Below, piece after piece: positions 1-13,000 of a stretch of 64,000 nt of DNA. This DNA comes from Acridotheres tristis (lineage: Eukaryota > Chordata > Aves > Passeriformes > Sturnidae): assembly GCA_037013685.1 (NCBI GenBank), contig CM072887.1, positions 43,017,154-43,081,153 of the forward strand, given 5' to 3'. Below the pieces are notes generated by a model. That model was not told where the DNA came from, did not search any database, and was given only the letters and a program-made list of their open reading frames with translations. The position numbers and the translations under genes were made by a program. Within the stretch, counting starts at the first letter, position 1, and every line of letters begins with the position of its first letter.

Positions 1-941
1 ACTCACTATCTAGAGTTCTTTAGTAACATCTAAGTGCTTAAAATTTTTTTCTATAGAAAAAGCTGTATCCGAAAGTTTTGAAATTTTGTGCCTGCAAACT
101 GTCATCTTTTAACATCTAATTTATGGTTACAGTTTGGTCAAATTTCTAGTCCCAAACAACACTTTATTCCCATTAGTTAACTACAGACATCTAGAATAAT
201 TAGTGGCAAAAGTGAAATTAATGACATTATAGGTTGTGACAGCTGCAGACCATTACAAGAAAATATATGATTATCAAAAAGCTCTTGGGAGAAAATACAG
301 GAGTAGTGAATTTTGCAGTAGAATTTTTTAAAAGCTCAGGTTTTATAAACTACTAACACTTCTGAAAACAGGTGACAGAACTTTTTCACTTTCTTCCACT
401 GAGTAAAAATGGGAGTGAAACTATAAAAAAATTCAACAATCCAGTAGCTAACACCCCCATTTCCAAGGCTGGAGGCAGAGCCTTTGGGCAGTACATACAT
501 CAAAAGGGCTTGCAACCGACGTTAGAAAGCCAAGCCCAAAACGTGGCTGCATTAAAACCTGAGTTTCTTAACTCTCTTACTTACAATGACAAGGTATGTA
601 TTAGCTCAGCATCCTAAAAAGTATGACTTTATTGAGGTGAGACGATGAGGAAGTAGTTATTTCAGTCACAGTCAGATTAACAAGTGGGAAATATTTCCCT
701 GAAAATCCATTTTTCTACAGTTTGTATTTGAATTATGAATATAATGTGATGTACAACCCCTTTAGCAGAATTTTTGAAGGTTATGAATATATTCCTCGTG
801 GGTCCCTTCCAATTCATTATATTCTATGATTGTATGATAAGTAGCTGACTTCAAAATCAGCATCTTTCCTCTCAGAGCATCAACCAAGAAAAGGGCACAA
901 TTCACACCAAATACTTTAAGATGTATCCTCAAAAGCATTAC
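1..941. other. TARBP1 intron 19 (partial)
   Basis: AT-rich intronic sequence. Apart from the CR1 tail I see no exon, RNA gene or other repeat. The 81-codon open frame at 372-617 on the plus strand has no recognisable motif. Confidence 0.8.
778..838 (+). mobile_element. CR1-type LINE, 3' tail fragment
   Basis: The sequence GTGGGTCCCTTCCAATTC at about 799-816, followed by ATTCTATGATTGTATGAT (821-838), matches the recalled 3' end of avian CR1 elements: a GGTCCCTTCCAA block followed by ATTCTATGA octamers. The second octamer copy has one change. Only the tail is present, which is usual for 5'-truncated CR1 copies. It lies in TARBP1 intron 19, about 100 bp past exon 19, antisense to the gene. The left edge is approximate. 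Confidence 0.7.
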
Positions 942-1013
942 CTTTCTATAACAATATTTGCTGCACATTTTTCTCCAAGATTTTCTATGAAGGCATGCAC
1001 ATCCTGAATGTGT
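942..1013 (-). CDS. TARBP1: TARBP1 exon 19 (residues 1046-1069, last exon in the window)
   Basis: A 72-bp exon encoding (R)[17 protein letters not shown] and ANIVIE plus two bases. Human has RLVQDVQTFIENLGHDCA and ANIVMEN. The acceptor is catctctgaag and the donor gtaatg. No further exon matching the next human residues (REDHYVRICAVKF) is visible down to base 1, so the gene continues off the left edge. Confidence 0.94.
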
Positions 1014-4000
1014 CTTCAGAGATGAAAGAAGACAAAGCAACAAAATTAGCAGAATAACATACAAAACCTGTTATCAGTTTTTCAATAGTTATCTCAAAGT
1101 TTAAGAGAAAAAAAAAAAAACACACAAAATTGTAAAATAGAAATCACAAAGGTTTTTTTCATACCTTTGATCTCTTCTAAATACAGTACCAAATACACAA
1201 GCTTCAGTGATAAGTTCACTGTAACTTCCAGCATTTAAGAAAGGATTTGTCAAGGCACTTCTCTCAACAGTGGGAAATATCCAAGACTGACAACAATGAC
1301 TAAGGACTACATTGAAGACTCCAGTCTTTGTAGTGGATAGATCTATGAGCTTGAAAATTATCTGAAAATAAGAAAAAAAGATTAAAAATTTAGTTTTCAG
1401 AAGTGGCAGATCTATTAGAATAAAACTGCAGTAATACCTATTTTAATAGGTCTCATGGTCTTCTGCAACCTATCTCTGCTCAGGTTAATGCTGTCTTCAA
1501 TCTATTTATAATTCCCTGACTGTAAAAGCAGGTGAACATGGGCAACAATTAGCCCAGTATATGCTTATGTTAACAAAAACCAGAACTGATCTTTGCTTAA
1601 ACAGATATAACATCAGACGCTTTAAACAAATCTTTTGATAAGTGGAACAAATGAGCCAGGGCTTACTTCATGAGCCCAAACCTCGTGTTTTAATCAATCC
1701 TTACCAATTCAGAAGAAAATCATTAAGTAAAATTTCTTACATAAGTAGCAATATCACTAGTTCTATCCTTTAAGGAGGATTACATTCATGTCAAAGTTGA
1801 TATTGAGGATAAAGTGCAAAAGTGTCTTTGCACTATTTTTTTGCTTGTTTTTAAGGAGTGTGTATTTACTTATTTTAAAACTATTTAAACCTTCTCTAAG
1901 AAGAAGAAAACAAAACAAAACAAAACAAGAAAAACATAAGTGCAAGAATAAATTTCACTTACAAAGTAAATTTTTTCTAGGAAATTGCAAGCATTTGGGA
2001 GAGGGCAGGGAGATGCAAAATAAACAGGTAAGGTTTTCTAAAAATTCCTTTTTAGACATCAGTTAGAGCTGTCCATGAAAATGGTTTTTCAGAAGGTGTA
2101 ACAGCTCCTATTAGACAAAGGTGCTTTGCTTCCCTGCATTGAAATTTTAGTTTTGATAATGTGACAATTCTTTGACAGTAATGCTGGCTTTATAGAGAAA
2201 GTTGTTCTGAATTGCTCAGCATTAAAGCACCAAGAAGCTGATGAAGAACTTAATACTGAAATACTGCAATTCAGTCTAAAGAAACACTTGCTGGAAAGAA
2301 AGTTCTTTTACACTAGAAGCATGTCACATTTTTACCAAGAATTCAAATCTATTTTCTAGAGCAAAGACAGGCATTGTAATTTTCCTAGTAATTCCAAAAT
2401 TGAGCTATTGTTTCACCTGCAGGGAAGCTGCACAGCATTTACTATGCATTTCTCAATCCTGAAATTTTTTTCAACTGTTTCACTAATACAGTAAAAGTTC
2501 AGCAGGCACGAAATAAATTTAAGACATTTAAGTTCTAGCATAATTAACATATGAATAATCCCAAAGAAAAGAGCGCAGCAGAAGAAATTAAGCTAAAGAA
2601 CACAGTGCTCTGGGTACCTTCTGTGGAAGCCCTCCTCGATATTACCATAGCTATATTCCCTCTTTCGACTCAAAATTACCCCTTTGTTCCACCCCTTTCA
2701 ACTCTTAAAAAGACAGAGTGCACTGTGGTAGACAAAATTAAACTTGTGCTTCTGTGACAAATCACCATCTAGCAGGTCCATATTTTCCTCTCTTTAGCTA
2801 CAACTACACAGCCATTGCACAGCAGGTCAATGGCACCAGGGACTGCCAGGGACTGGAATAAGAATATACATAAGGAGGCACTTGCTTGGACTTTATCTTC
2901 ATTTTCTTATGAAGGGGCAGAAGGTGGCTCGACCAGATGCCCTTTGTTGAGTATAGGAGACCTTCATTAGCTCCTTGATGCCTGCTGTCATGGTATGTCC
3001 CACTGCAGACAATGGGATAGCTGTCACACGGACTCAACACTCTCAGCATTGGCAAAATACACCTTACATAATGCTTGAAACACTAATGCTGAAGTTAAGG
3101 TAGTAATTCTAAGAATTTAAACAAGTCTTAAGATCATGAAAAATAAAATACTAACTACAGCTCATTAGTTACTACAACATTGAGCACACAATTAGCTGTT
3201 ACAGATATTCAGTAAAAGCCAACCAACTTCTATAACAAGAGATAATTTACCATCTTTACATACGTATCTTATTTTGGCTTGGGTCCACAGAGAGACTACA
3301 AATGCAAAGTGTTTAAAATAGAGAACAGTAACATTCATTTGAAACAAGTTTTTAAAAATTCAAACAAAATAAACGGGACTGCATTTCAAGGCAATTAAGG
3401 CTAATACAGCAGTTTTAAATAGCTAGGATGTGTCCATTTTTCTGTATTTTATCAAAAATAATTTTAGTGTGTCTGGGCTGAAAATAAATTTGAGACATTT
3501 GCTATTACTTACAGTTATGAGTGACACCAAGACAAGACTACTTCAAAGCAAAATTGCAACCCATCCTAGTGTGATTTTTACTACGTGTGGTGGTAAATCT
3601 AAGCAGAAAAATGTGCTGGTAAATAATTCACAATGTATCACTGCCCTAGTTAAAGTCTTGCACTCACTGTGGAGTGTTCTGCACAAATACTTAATTAATG
3701 CTTAGAGGGAAAAAAAAAAAGAAAAAATTCCCAAGAAAGATTATATAGAAAGAAATAGCTAACAACTTGGTAGTGTATAAAGCCAATAGGAAGCAACACC
3801 AATACTGAATAGAGTTTTCTGAACTTAATAAAAAAAAGAACACTATAACATATGCAAGAACTCCTGGAGTTCTGGCAGCTGCATAAATCTTACAGAAGAA
3901 GAATAAAGACTGTATTTTTCTTCTCTGGAAGTAGGTCTACCATGTAGTATTAAACTGAAATCTAAGGTGACTGTGTGTTTTTTATTTTCTACACCTGGAC

Positions 4001-7000
4001 CATCAGAGGAAAAGAAGTCTTTAAAGAAGCAGTAAAAATGCTTTACTCAACAGCATCTACAAAATTTTAACTGTTCTAACCTTTCACCTAAGACAGTATT
4101 TTCATAAAGAGTAAACTATTAGAAAAATTAGTATTTTTTCCGGAATATTTATAATTTGTGACAGTTCAGGTGTCAAATCCTAAACAAATTAGTCAAGAGG
4201 AAGAGGAATTTTATTTTTATGCAAAAATAAAATGAAAGAAACTAATTTCACTGTATGCAGAAGATATTGAATGAACAGTCTAAAAATCAAACAGTACTTT
4301 TATTTTCTGTGCCACAAGAAGAAACAATATATTTGTTTATCTTTAATCTTATTCTCAGGCCTTTTATCTTAACACCCTCAAACCTGGGCCTTTTCAGAAA
4401 TGAAAAATTCACAATAGCTGAAGGGAAAATAAAGTGTAAAATACATTTTTACATCCAGACAAAATTTATGTTCCCTTCTCAATAAAAAGAAGAATTCTTG
4501 AAACTGACCTCTTTTATTTTGGTATATGCTTGACCTTTTGCACTTGCAGCAACAGCTAAAACCTCAGTATCAAAGATGAACTGAACAAAAGCCTTTAGAT
4601 TGGCCCAAAATATTAGCTGTGTGTTACTCAAAGAGGATGTAATTTTCCAAGCCAAATCAAATGCTTCTATGCAGAGAGCCTCTGATGAGTCCAGGAGCTG
4701 TAAATAAAGATTAAAAAGTGTTACATTTAACAAAAAAAACTACTCAAAAAACTACTAATACTGTTCAGGCCTATCTTTTACCTTGGGAACAAGGACTTTC
4801 ATGCAGTCAAACACAGGTAAAACTTGGTCTGAAGGAAGAATAGATAGAGCTTCTAAGGCAGACTGTAGAATTTCTTTTGACCTTTCAACTGTAGACAGTG
4901 ACATTACTGAAGTTTCTTCATACCCTTGAGCCAAAGTTGGAAATGAACTTAAAACAAAACGAAGGCAAATCCACTGGTCGTGAACATAGCGTGCAACAAT
5001 TTTCCCCCATCCCTGGGATGTCGTTTCTTCACATAAGCTGTGAAAAAAATACTTTTCTTAAATAAATATTGTGTTAAGTTTATCCTGCACATTCCTACTC
5101 CACCAGGAAGTCCTGAACTGTACAAACTCACTCTACTATTTCAAGGTGCTTAGATTTATACAGTCCGAGGCAAGAGTGGACAAGTGCATTGAAAAGAAAT
5201 CTAAAAATGAAGTGGTTTTTAAGAGAGAAAAATCAATTTTGGGCTTAGTCTCATTCGTCAAGCACCTGTGAGAGTATTCAGTGGAAACATCACTCTGTGC
5301 TAGCTGTGGTTTTTTGTTACCCAAGCATCTGGGTTTTGGCTCTTTGGCTTCCCCCAGGTTTCCCTTTCCAACAGTAAATAATTTACATTTAAACTTACTT
5401 GTGTACATGCCATGGCTTTCTGCAGTGTAAACATACTTAATCTCGCCAGTGGTCATAGCTAGCTCTGGCTTCACAGAACTAGAGGACTTAAAAAAAACCC
5501 TGGTCTGATCAATTATGGCTGCATTAATGTTCTAAAACCTAGATGTTAAGACAAAAGAGTAACTGAGTGAACAGTTTGTGTACAGAATTCTTCCTTTTCA
5601 TCTTGGCAAGAAGTTGTCAAAGAACAGGAAAAGCCAACATCTTAACCACTGCTTCACATTAATCAAGTGTATTCTAGAGAATTACTGAAGTTTTAACAGA
5701 CATACCTATTTTTTTCTTCCATATGAGATGGCTTCTTTAATACTTCATTGAATTGAGAATAGGAAATGAATTTCTTTAGAGCATCCACAGAAGGCAGAGA
5801 TTCCAGGTGCACTTCCAGCTTCCCATCCATTATGTCACATACAGCTGCAAGTGAAGCCATGCTAGCTACTTTCCTAATTTGTTCCTTAACCTTCGACTCC
5901 TAAGGAAAACCAAACCATGCATGAACAAACATACACCAACTTCTTCTCATGTCATACAAATAACACACTAATACTTTTAATAACCCTCCTCTTTGCATCA
6001 CCACAGACATCATAAGGCAGCAACTCTGCATCTTTCTCCTTCTGAGCTTAATGCAGCTTGGCTTGGGCTGGGTCAGTGCAATCACTCACAAGTTACAAGT
6101 ACTGACAGAAGCATAAACCTTCCAAATTACAGTCACTTTGGCATGAAGTGCAGGCAGCATGGCTGTGATGGAACACTCCTATCTTGCCAGGTAACAGTTG
6201 ATTCGTATTGCTGGAGAGCAATTAGGAAAAAAGCTGTGCGTCCAGTTAATCAGAAACCCAATGCAACGCAACAGCTGAAATTTGGAATATGACACAGTAG
6301 CTACTCCAAGCATCCAAAAGACCACAACCATGCCATGGATATTTTTTGTGATAAACACATATATTCAAAAAGGCATTAAATTAAACGTCTCATTAAAAAG
6401 AAAAAAACCAATAAGCATATGATGCCTGTATAGTAAGAAAACTTTGATGTTATTTAAATATCTTCAAGGCACATTTGTGTCCAGAGCACAGAAAAGACTT
6501 TTCTCATCTGTAATTACTCAGCATTTTCTTCTTTCTTCTGAAACTTAAGAGGTACTGTAGGTGCAGCTAAAGAAACCATCATGAAAATATAATTCCCCTG
6601 AATTCAAAAAAAAGTTACTAAAGGACCCCAGTGAACACTAAGTTTGAACCAGAAAATGTTTACTTTGAACCTACTGGAAAAACCATATAATTCACAGAAA
6701 CAAAGGAAAAAATAAAACTAAGTATTGTTCTTTGTTCCCTTAAAATATAAACCTAACTAACCAAATATTTACAATCCTTTAAGGTGTTAGTAACTGTTCT
6801 TGAACAAAACAGTACTACAAAATAAAAGGAGTTTGAAGTCAACAAACACAAAAGACATTTTCATTTAATAATTACTTGATCAGAAAGGTTAGTTCATATT
6901 TGAGGAAAAAAATCTTTGAGTACATAATTCATGATTACTGTAAGAATTTTACTTTAGCTATACAGACTTCTAAATAAAGTAATATAAAAAAACAAAGTAC

Positions 7001-10000
7001 TAAAAATCTTAGCTACAAGTATTATACATTCATGTTACACTGCCAAATAAAGACATATGTGTTAGGGAATATATATGCACATACACATTCACACAAACTA
7101 TTATTTAATTTCATGTTATATATAATATTATTATGCATTATAAATATCACAATAGAAATAATTATATATTAACTTATGCTTATAATATGTCTACATAATT
7201 ATTAATGCAAAATCTAAATATTTAGTTACTATTTAATTATTATTTAATATTTAACTACTACTTATTGGCTTTTATATAAGTATTTATTGTTGTAAATAAT
7301 GCTACATTACCTTTTCAGAATCTCTCTCCTGAAGATTACGAATAGATGCATTTATCAGGGATGAAAGGAAATTCTTGATAGACGTCATTTTCTTCGAGTT
7401 GACTTTTAAGCACAAATTCAGTATCTCTGGAATTAGAGCCAAGTACAGATCACAACGATCCAGGTCACCAACCTAGAAGTGAGGAAACAGCCACAATCTG
7501 AATCACTAAGAGGAGGAAAATAAAACTGAAAATCAGAAAAAAAACTACTGGTAACAATGACAGCAGAACGAAAACTACAACTGTCATTGCAATTGAACAA
7601 CATTTAATTTGGGGTTTGTTTGGGGGAGGTTATTAACTTCTAAATCTTAAAATCTGACTTTCAGATACCATTCTCCTGATTCAACTCTAACTTTTGCTTT
7701 GCTTAAAAAGTCTCAGGTTCCTCTGAGATAGAAACTTAAACACTGGGCACAGCCATGAGCCAACAGTGTAAATGCAGTCAAATAAGATGATAACCAGGCC
7801 AAGTACTAAAAGTCTTCAAACACCTTGCAACTTATGTCCACAGCTATACTAGTAGATATTATGCAGTATATGATGTTAAAATGTTAACAGAAGTGTTTCT
7901 ATGCAAATTGACTTTCTGGGTGTTCAAAGATTTTGTACGAACTTTAGAACACTGGTAAATCAAATTAACAAGCAAAACCACACGAGTATGTCTCATAACC
8001 ATTACTTACAGTGCTTAACTCATTGGTAGTAAGCCGTCGGAGAACAAATTCAAGAATACTCTCCACAGGTGTCACAAGAGATTTCCAGATAAAGAACAGT
8101 ACTTCATCTGTGTGGAGGAAAAAAAGTATATATGCAGAAATACAATTCCCTTAAGAATTTTATTATATCATGCAGGTATACTTATGTTATAAAGTTATAC
8201 AGTAATAATACTAAAATACATAAAAATAACTTAAAACATCTCTGTACTCCTCCACTGTGTATGCCATAAGGCTGAAAGAATCCAATCAGATTATATTATT
8301 TCCTGATCTCCACAACGTATTAGTGAACCAAAACCCCACACAAGATCAGAAGATCACAGTCCAATTTTCCAACTTTTAATGCTCACTTTTGTCCTATGCC
8401 TAACCCTCTGCACAAACAGCTTATTAATGAACTCAGTATTTAATAAAAATCAAAAGCTTTCATATCCAGCAATTAACTATATGTGAGAAAAACACACTTT
8501 TCCATTCCTCATATTTATAGACTTGAACACTGTTTTGGGGGCTTGCTGGTTGTTGGTCTGGTTTTGTGATGTTTAGGAGAAATTCCTTTTTGGAAATAGT
8601 GTCATCTTATAAGATTTTAGCCCAATAGCTTCCAGGCTTAACACTCTAAATGAAAATACAAGATTATGACACAAAATGTGGTACTGCCTACAAGAAAAGG
8701 CTACCAAGTGTACCATATGTACACAGCATTTCACAAAGACACAAGTTTATACACAAGGGAGGTAGGCCACTCTGGTAAAACAACCACAAACACACTTCAG
8801 TCTGTGTTTCAAGGGTAAGGGCTAGCTGAAAGCCAAGGAAATAACATCTCAGTATGAAAATGGATTAAAATACTCTGCATGTCCACCTTGTTTTAAAAAT
8901 ACCAGTCATTAGTTCCAGTATTTAGGAGAATTACCCAGAGGCTACAGCTGCTATTTTTTTCTGGAGTTGACCCTGAGTAACACTTCATGTAGCAAAACTA
9001 TTATGAAATGTAAGACCTTCAAAGAGTAAAAATATACAGGGAAATATTTCCAGAAGTTTCAAATCCATACTGTACTTTCTTTCAATATTCCCTACCAAAA
9101 TAGCTCATTGGACTACATTTCTAATGGTTCAATTGTTTAAACAATTGAACCAACAGTTTAATTATGTCAGATTATCATGTTTCATCATAAGTCTCAAATC
9201 CCTAAAACATCTTCGGCAATTTATATTCATAAAATCTTCAGAGATAAGCATGTTGGACATAAAACCCAATTCATTACCAATGACTCTGTAACACTAGCAA
9301 AACATAGTAATTATCAAAATCTTACTGTTTAAAATAATGAAATCTATCAACAGTTTAGACAGCAAGAACTGTAGAAGAATGCTGATGATTTCAGCATGCA
9401 CTTCAGGCATGTCTATCCCCATTAAAATATTCTATTCTTAAATAAAACACTTCCCACCTGTTATCATTTTTGTTTTACAAGGTTAAAATCCTTTATTACT
9501 CCCCACCATTTCACTGTTTTCCATTTGACAAACAAGACTTTTCATCTCTCATTTAATCAACACAGAAACATAACTTTGGTATTACACAGCATTAATCTTC
9601 CCACCCCTCACCTCAGCTGATTCACAGCTGCAGAAAAAAAAGATTACTTGGTTCTCCTGTGCAGAAGGAAGAAGCACAAAAAACAACACTGTAGAAATTA
9701 ATTTTGAGAAAAGTAATCCTTCTTTAACGTAAAACTACAATGCAATTCAGAAAGCCTCTCAAGAGACTGATGATGGGCTGTACTGGAGCACCTCCAGGGA
9801 CCTTCAAAAGGATGGGGACACTGTAGTGCTCAACATGCCACGTCAGGTGTCAAAATACCCAAAGCAGAAGCACTCCACTGCAGGTACATTAGCAAGCACA
9901 AAGAAATAAGGCACACAAGGAAATTATTTATTATTGATACTAAAAAACTAATATGTGCTTGCATGTGTTTTTTAGGGTTCTGTTTCAGGCTTTTTCTATC

Positions 10001-13000
10001 CTTGTGCTGCAGGGTGAATGCACCGTGGTAGCTTAGTGGACACTTCTTCCAGTTTAGTTCATTTCAAGGAACTCACTTCAACAGTGAGAGACCATGCCCC
10101 AACAAGAACTTCAACAGCTTTAACAGCCTGCATAATCAGTGCTCAGGATTTCACACAAACAGCTACAATTTAAAAGGGCAGGCGAGTTGAATGTATCCAG
10201 CATTGTTAAAATGAGGGTAGGCATTTATTTTGGGGCTGCACTAAGACACGTACATGAAACCTGGACGTATAACCTGAAACTATTTTTGTTACAAATAAGA
10301 GCCTAGATATGGTGCCTCCCCACTCCAAATCTACTCTTGTATTTCATGTTATAAACACCCTGAAAAAAATCCCCAAATAATCTAGGGGACCAGAAACCAA
10401 AGACCAAGATCCCTCCTATTCCCATTCAGCGTCCCAATTCAATGAAAATAATACATTTGCTCTCAGGAAAAACATTTAGGTGTTTTCTGGTTACAAACTG
10501 ACCAAGTTCTCTCAAAAGGAGCAGTAAGGACTCCATAGTTTCTGTTCAAACTCTCCTGAAAAGTCTTCAAATTAAAGTGCTCCATCTGTGGGGGCCAACA
10601 CTCCCAGACAGACAGATCACCAGGCTGGTATTTCAGTGAGCACCTCTTAGCCTACCAGGCAACTCAGAAAACAGGATGTACAGCAGGGCCACTCAGGCTG
10701 AACCTGTGGTAACTAAGCAGGTTAGGCTGAGTTTCTGCAGTAACTTCTTTCTGAAGTACCTAAATGATTTATGGAATCCATTCATTTGCAAGGAATAGGC
10801 CTATAAATATTTGCAATACAGTCACACTCTTCAAATTTTAACTGATAATCTAACCCTAATGGGTAACAACTGCTTTCTCAGAAGGCTTCTACATTCCTAA
10901 TTCCCAGTCCTTAGCACACCTGTAAGGTTGGACCCACAGCTCAAGTTTTAAAATAGACATGCTAGATTGCCAACTTTTACATTTACCACTTCTAGGCTAA
11001 TATTAGTTTAACACTATAGCCATACAACAGTTCAGTAGCTTAGCTGCAGTTAAGACTGTAATGAACAGAAGACACAGTAGACTGAAGATGTCACTAACCA
11101 TCTTGTGTATTGGAACATTTTAACCAACGGGTCTGCAATAACTTCAAGAGAAGCTGAAGGCTTTTATCTGTTCTCAGTGTTGGTATGTAAGCATTACTGC
11201 CAAGTTTCATCAAGACATCCAGAAGAGGGTTCAAGAAAGCCTCTAGTTCAGTCCACTCTATGTTGCTTTTTCCACTACACAAAAACAAAAATTAAAAAGA
11301 AAGTCTTCTTCTGAGTATGTGCCTTAAGTGCTGAAGTTACTTATGGAAATAAATAGGACACGTTTCCAAGACACTTAAGTATCTTTAGAATGTTACCCAG
11401 CATGCCTGCAGCAACAGTTGGACAAGGCCTAAGGAATGATCAGGCTGATTGAAAGTCTACAGAGAAAGGAGGACAGCTTCCCAACTTCATCAGGCTTCTA
11501 CTGGATCCTTCAGGAGTGGGGGGATTGAAAAAGACAGAAATGTAAAATAAGGTATTTCATACTTACCTGTATTTATTCTTCATCTGCTCCACGTCAGCAG
11601 CCAACAGAATCATTGTTGAGACAAGCTTAGCTTCAAACCAGTCAGGCATAAAGCAATTTTCTCCTGATTAAAAATATTTTAAGGTTTCCACAGTAACTAA
11701 AAAATACCTTTGCATTAATTTCTAAAACTTCTGGGTTTGTAACTTATTTTACTAAATTAGCAGTACAAAAACAATTAATGCTAACATAAGTATTACTACT
11801 AATTTTTTGCCATTCTTTATCTAGAGATAAATTAAACACTATTGGCCTTTATGCTCAAATAAGTTTTAGGCAATATATTATGTAGCAGTTCACAACAAAC
11901 TTTTTCATTGCTTTAAAAAATACATTAGCATATTCAAATGAATTTAATGAAGAACATAATACCACCATGCTTCATCAGAAATATCAGCTGTGATTTTGAC
12001 CACAGAAGTTACATGAAGAACTAAAACTGTTCTATAAAAATGAGATTATAAAAAAACTAAGTGAAGTTTCTCTTTTTATCCATCTTTGATGTAGAACTAC
12101 ATCATCATACTTACTGAATTGTTTCTTAAATAGCAGTACATAAGTTGGTTTTAGGAGTTTTTTCAACTGGTATGTTTATGGCTTTGGGAATTTAGAAAAC
12201 AAAACACACTTTGGAGGTCCAATTCAAGCAGCTGGACAGGGTTCCTTTTTTCCTCCTAAAGAGCTGCTTATTAGTTAAGTTTCATATAAAACCAGAATTA
12301 CAAACATCACTTTTCTCAAGTGAAATGCAGATGATTGCCATGGAATTGCAGGTAATATAGACCAAGGACTAAACAAATATGTCAGGAAGGAGATAATATC
12401 TGCCAAAATTTTTAGCAAATTTACCCTGGAGCATCAACAGATAGAATTTGCTTACTACGTCTCTAACAATAACACAAGTGAAGTTTCCTGGTCTGCAGGA
12501 AGTTTCTGAAGCTATTTATGATCAGCAAATTCTGACCTGGCTTTATCTCCTGTACATATAATACATAAAAAGTGTTCAGCTTTGACTTTTGACAATGTAA
12601 AACTACATAAAATTCACTATGACTGTGAATGCCACACAAAAGTTGAAATATTTAAAAAAAATCAATTTGCCATTCCTTTCAAAGTGTCTGAAAGAAGACA
12701 CAGACCTGACATTGTAACTAATCCAAAACGTGGCAATGAACAAGGAAGGCCCTTTGTAATTTATCTGCATGTTTATACAGCCTAGAAAGTATCTTCCTTG
12801 GTAACAACCATGTGGCAGCTCACCTCCTGTCCAAGATCAGAAGAATGTAACAACTCAGGAAGGTGTGCCATGAGCTGACAAGCTGCCTCAACCTATGGCC
12901 TCTCCCTCTATAAAAATACTTGGTAATTTTACAAAGCTTTACTGAGAAAGGTGACAGAACCTGTGTGGGTTCATATTCCCCTGTGCTTTCCTCTGCATTC

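Noticed and set aside
2235..2290. Possible C/D snoRNA in intron 17 (TGATGA and CTGA words)
   Set aside because: On the wrong strand for the host gene, no terminal stem, and no recognisable guide.
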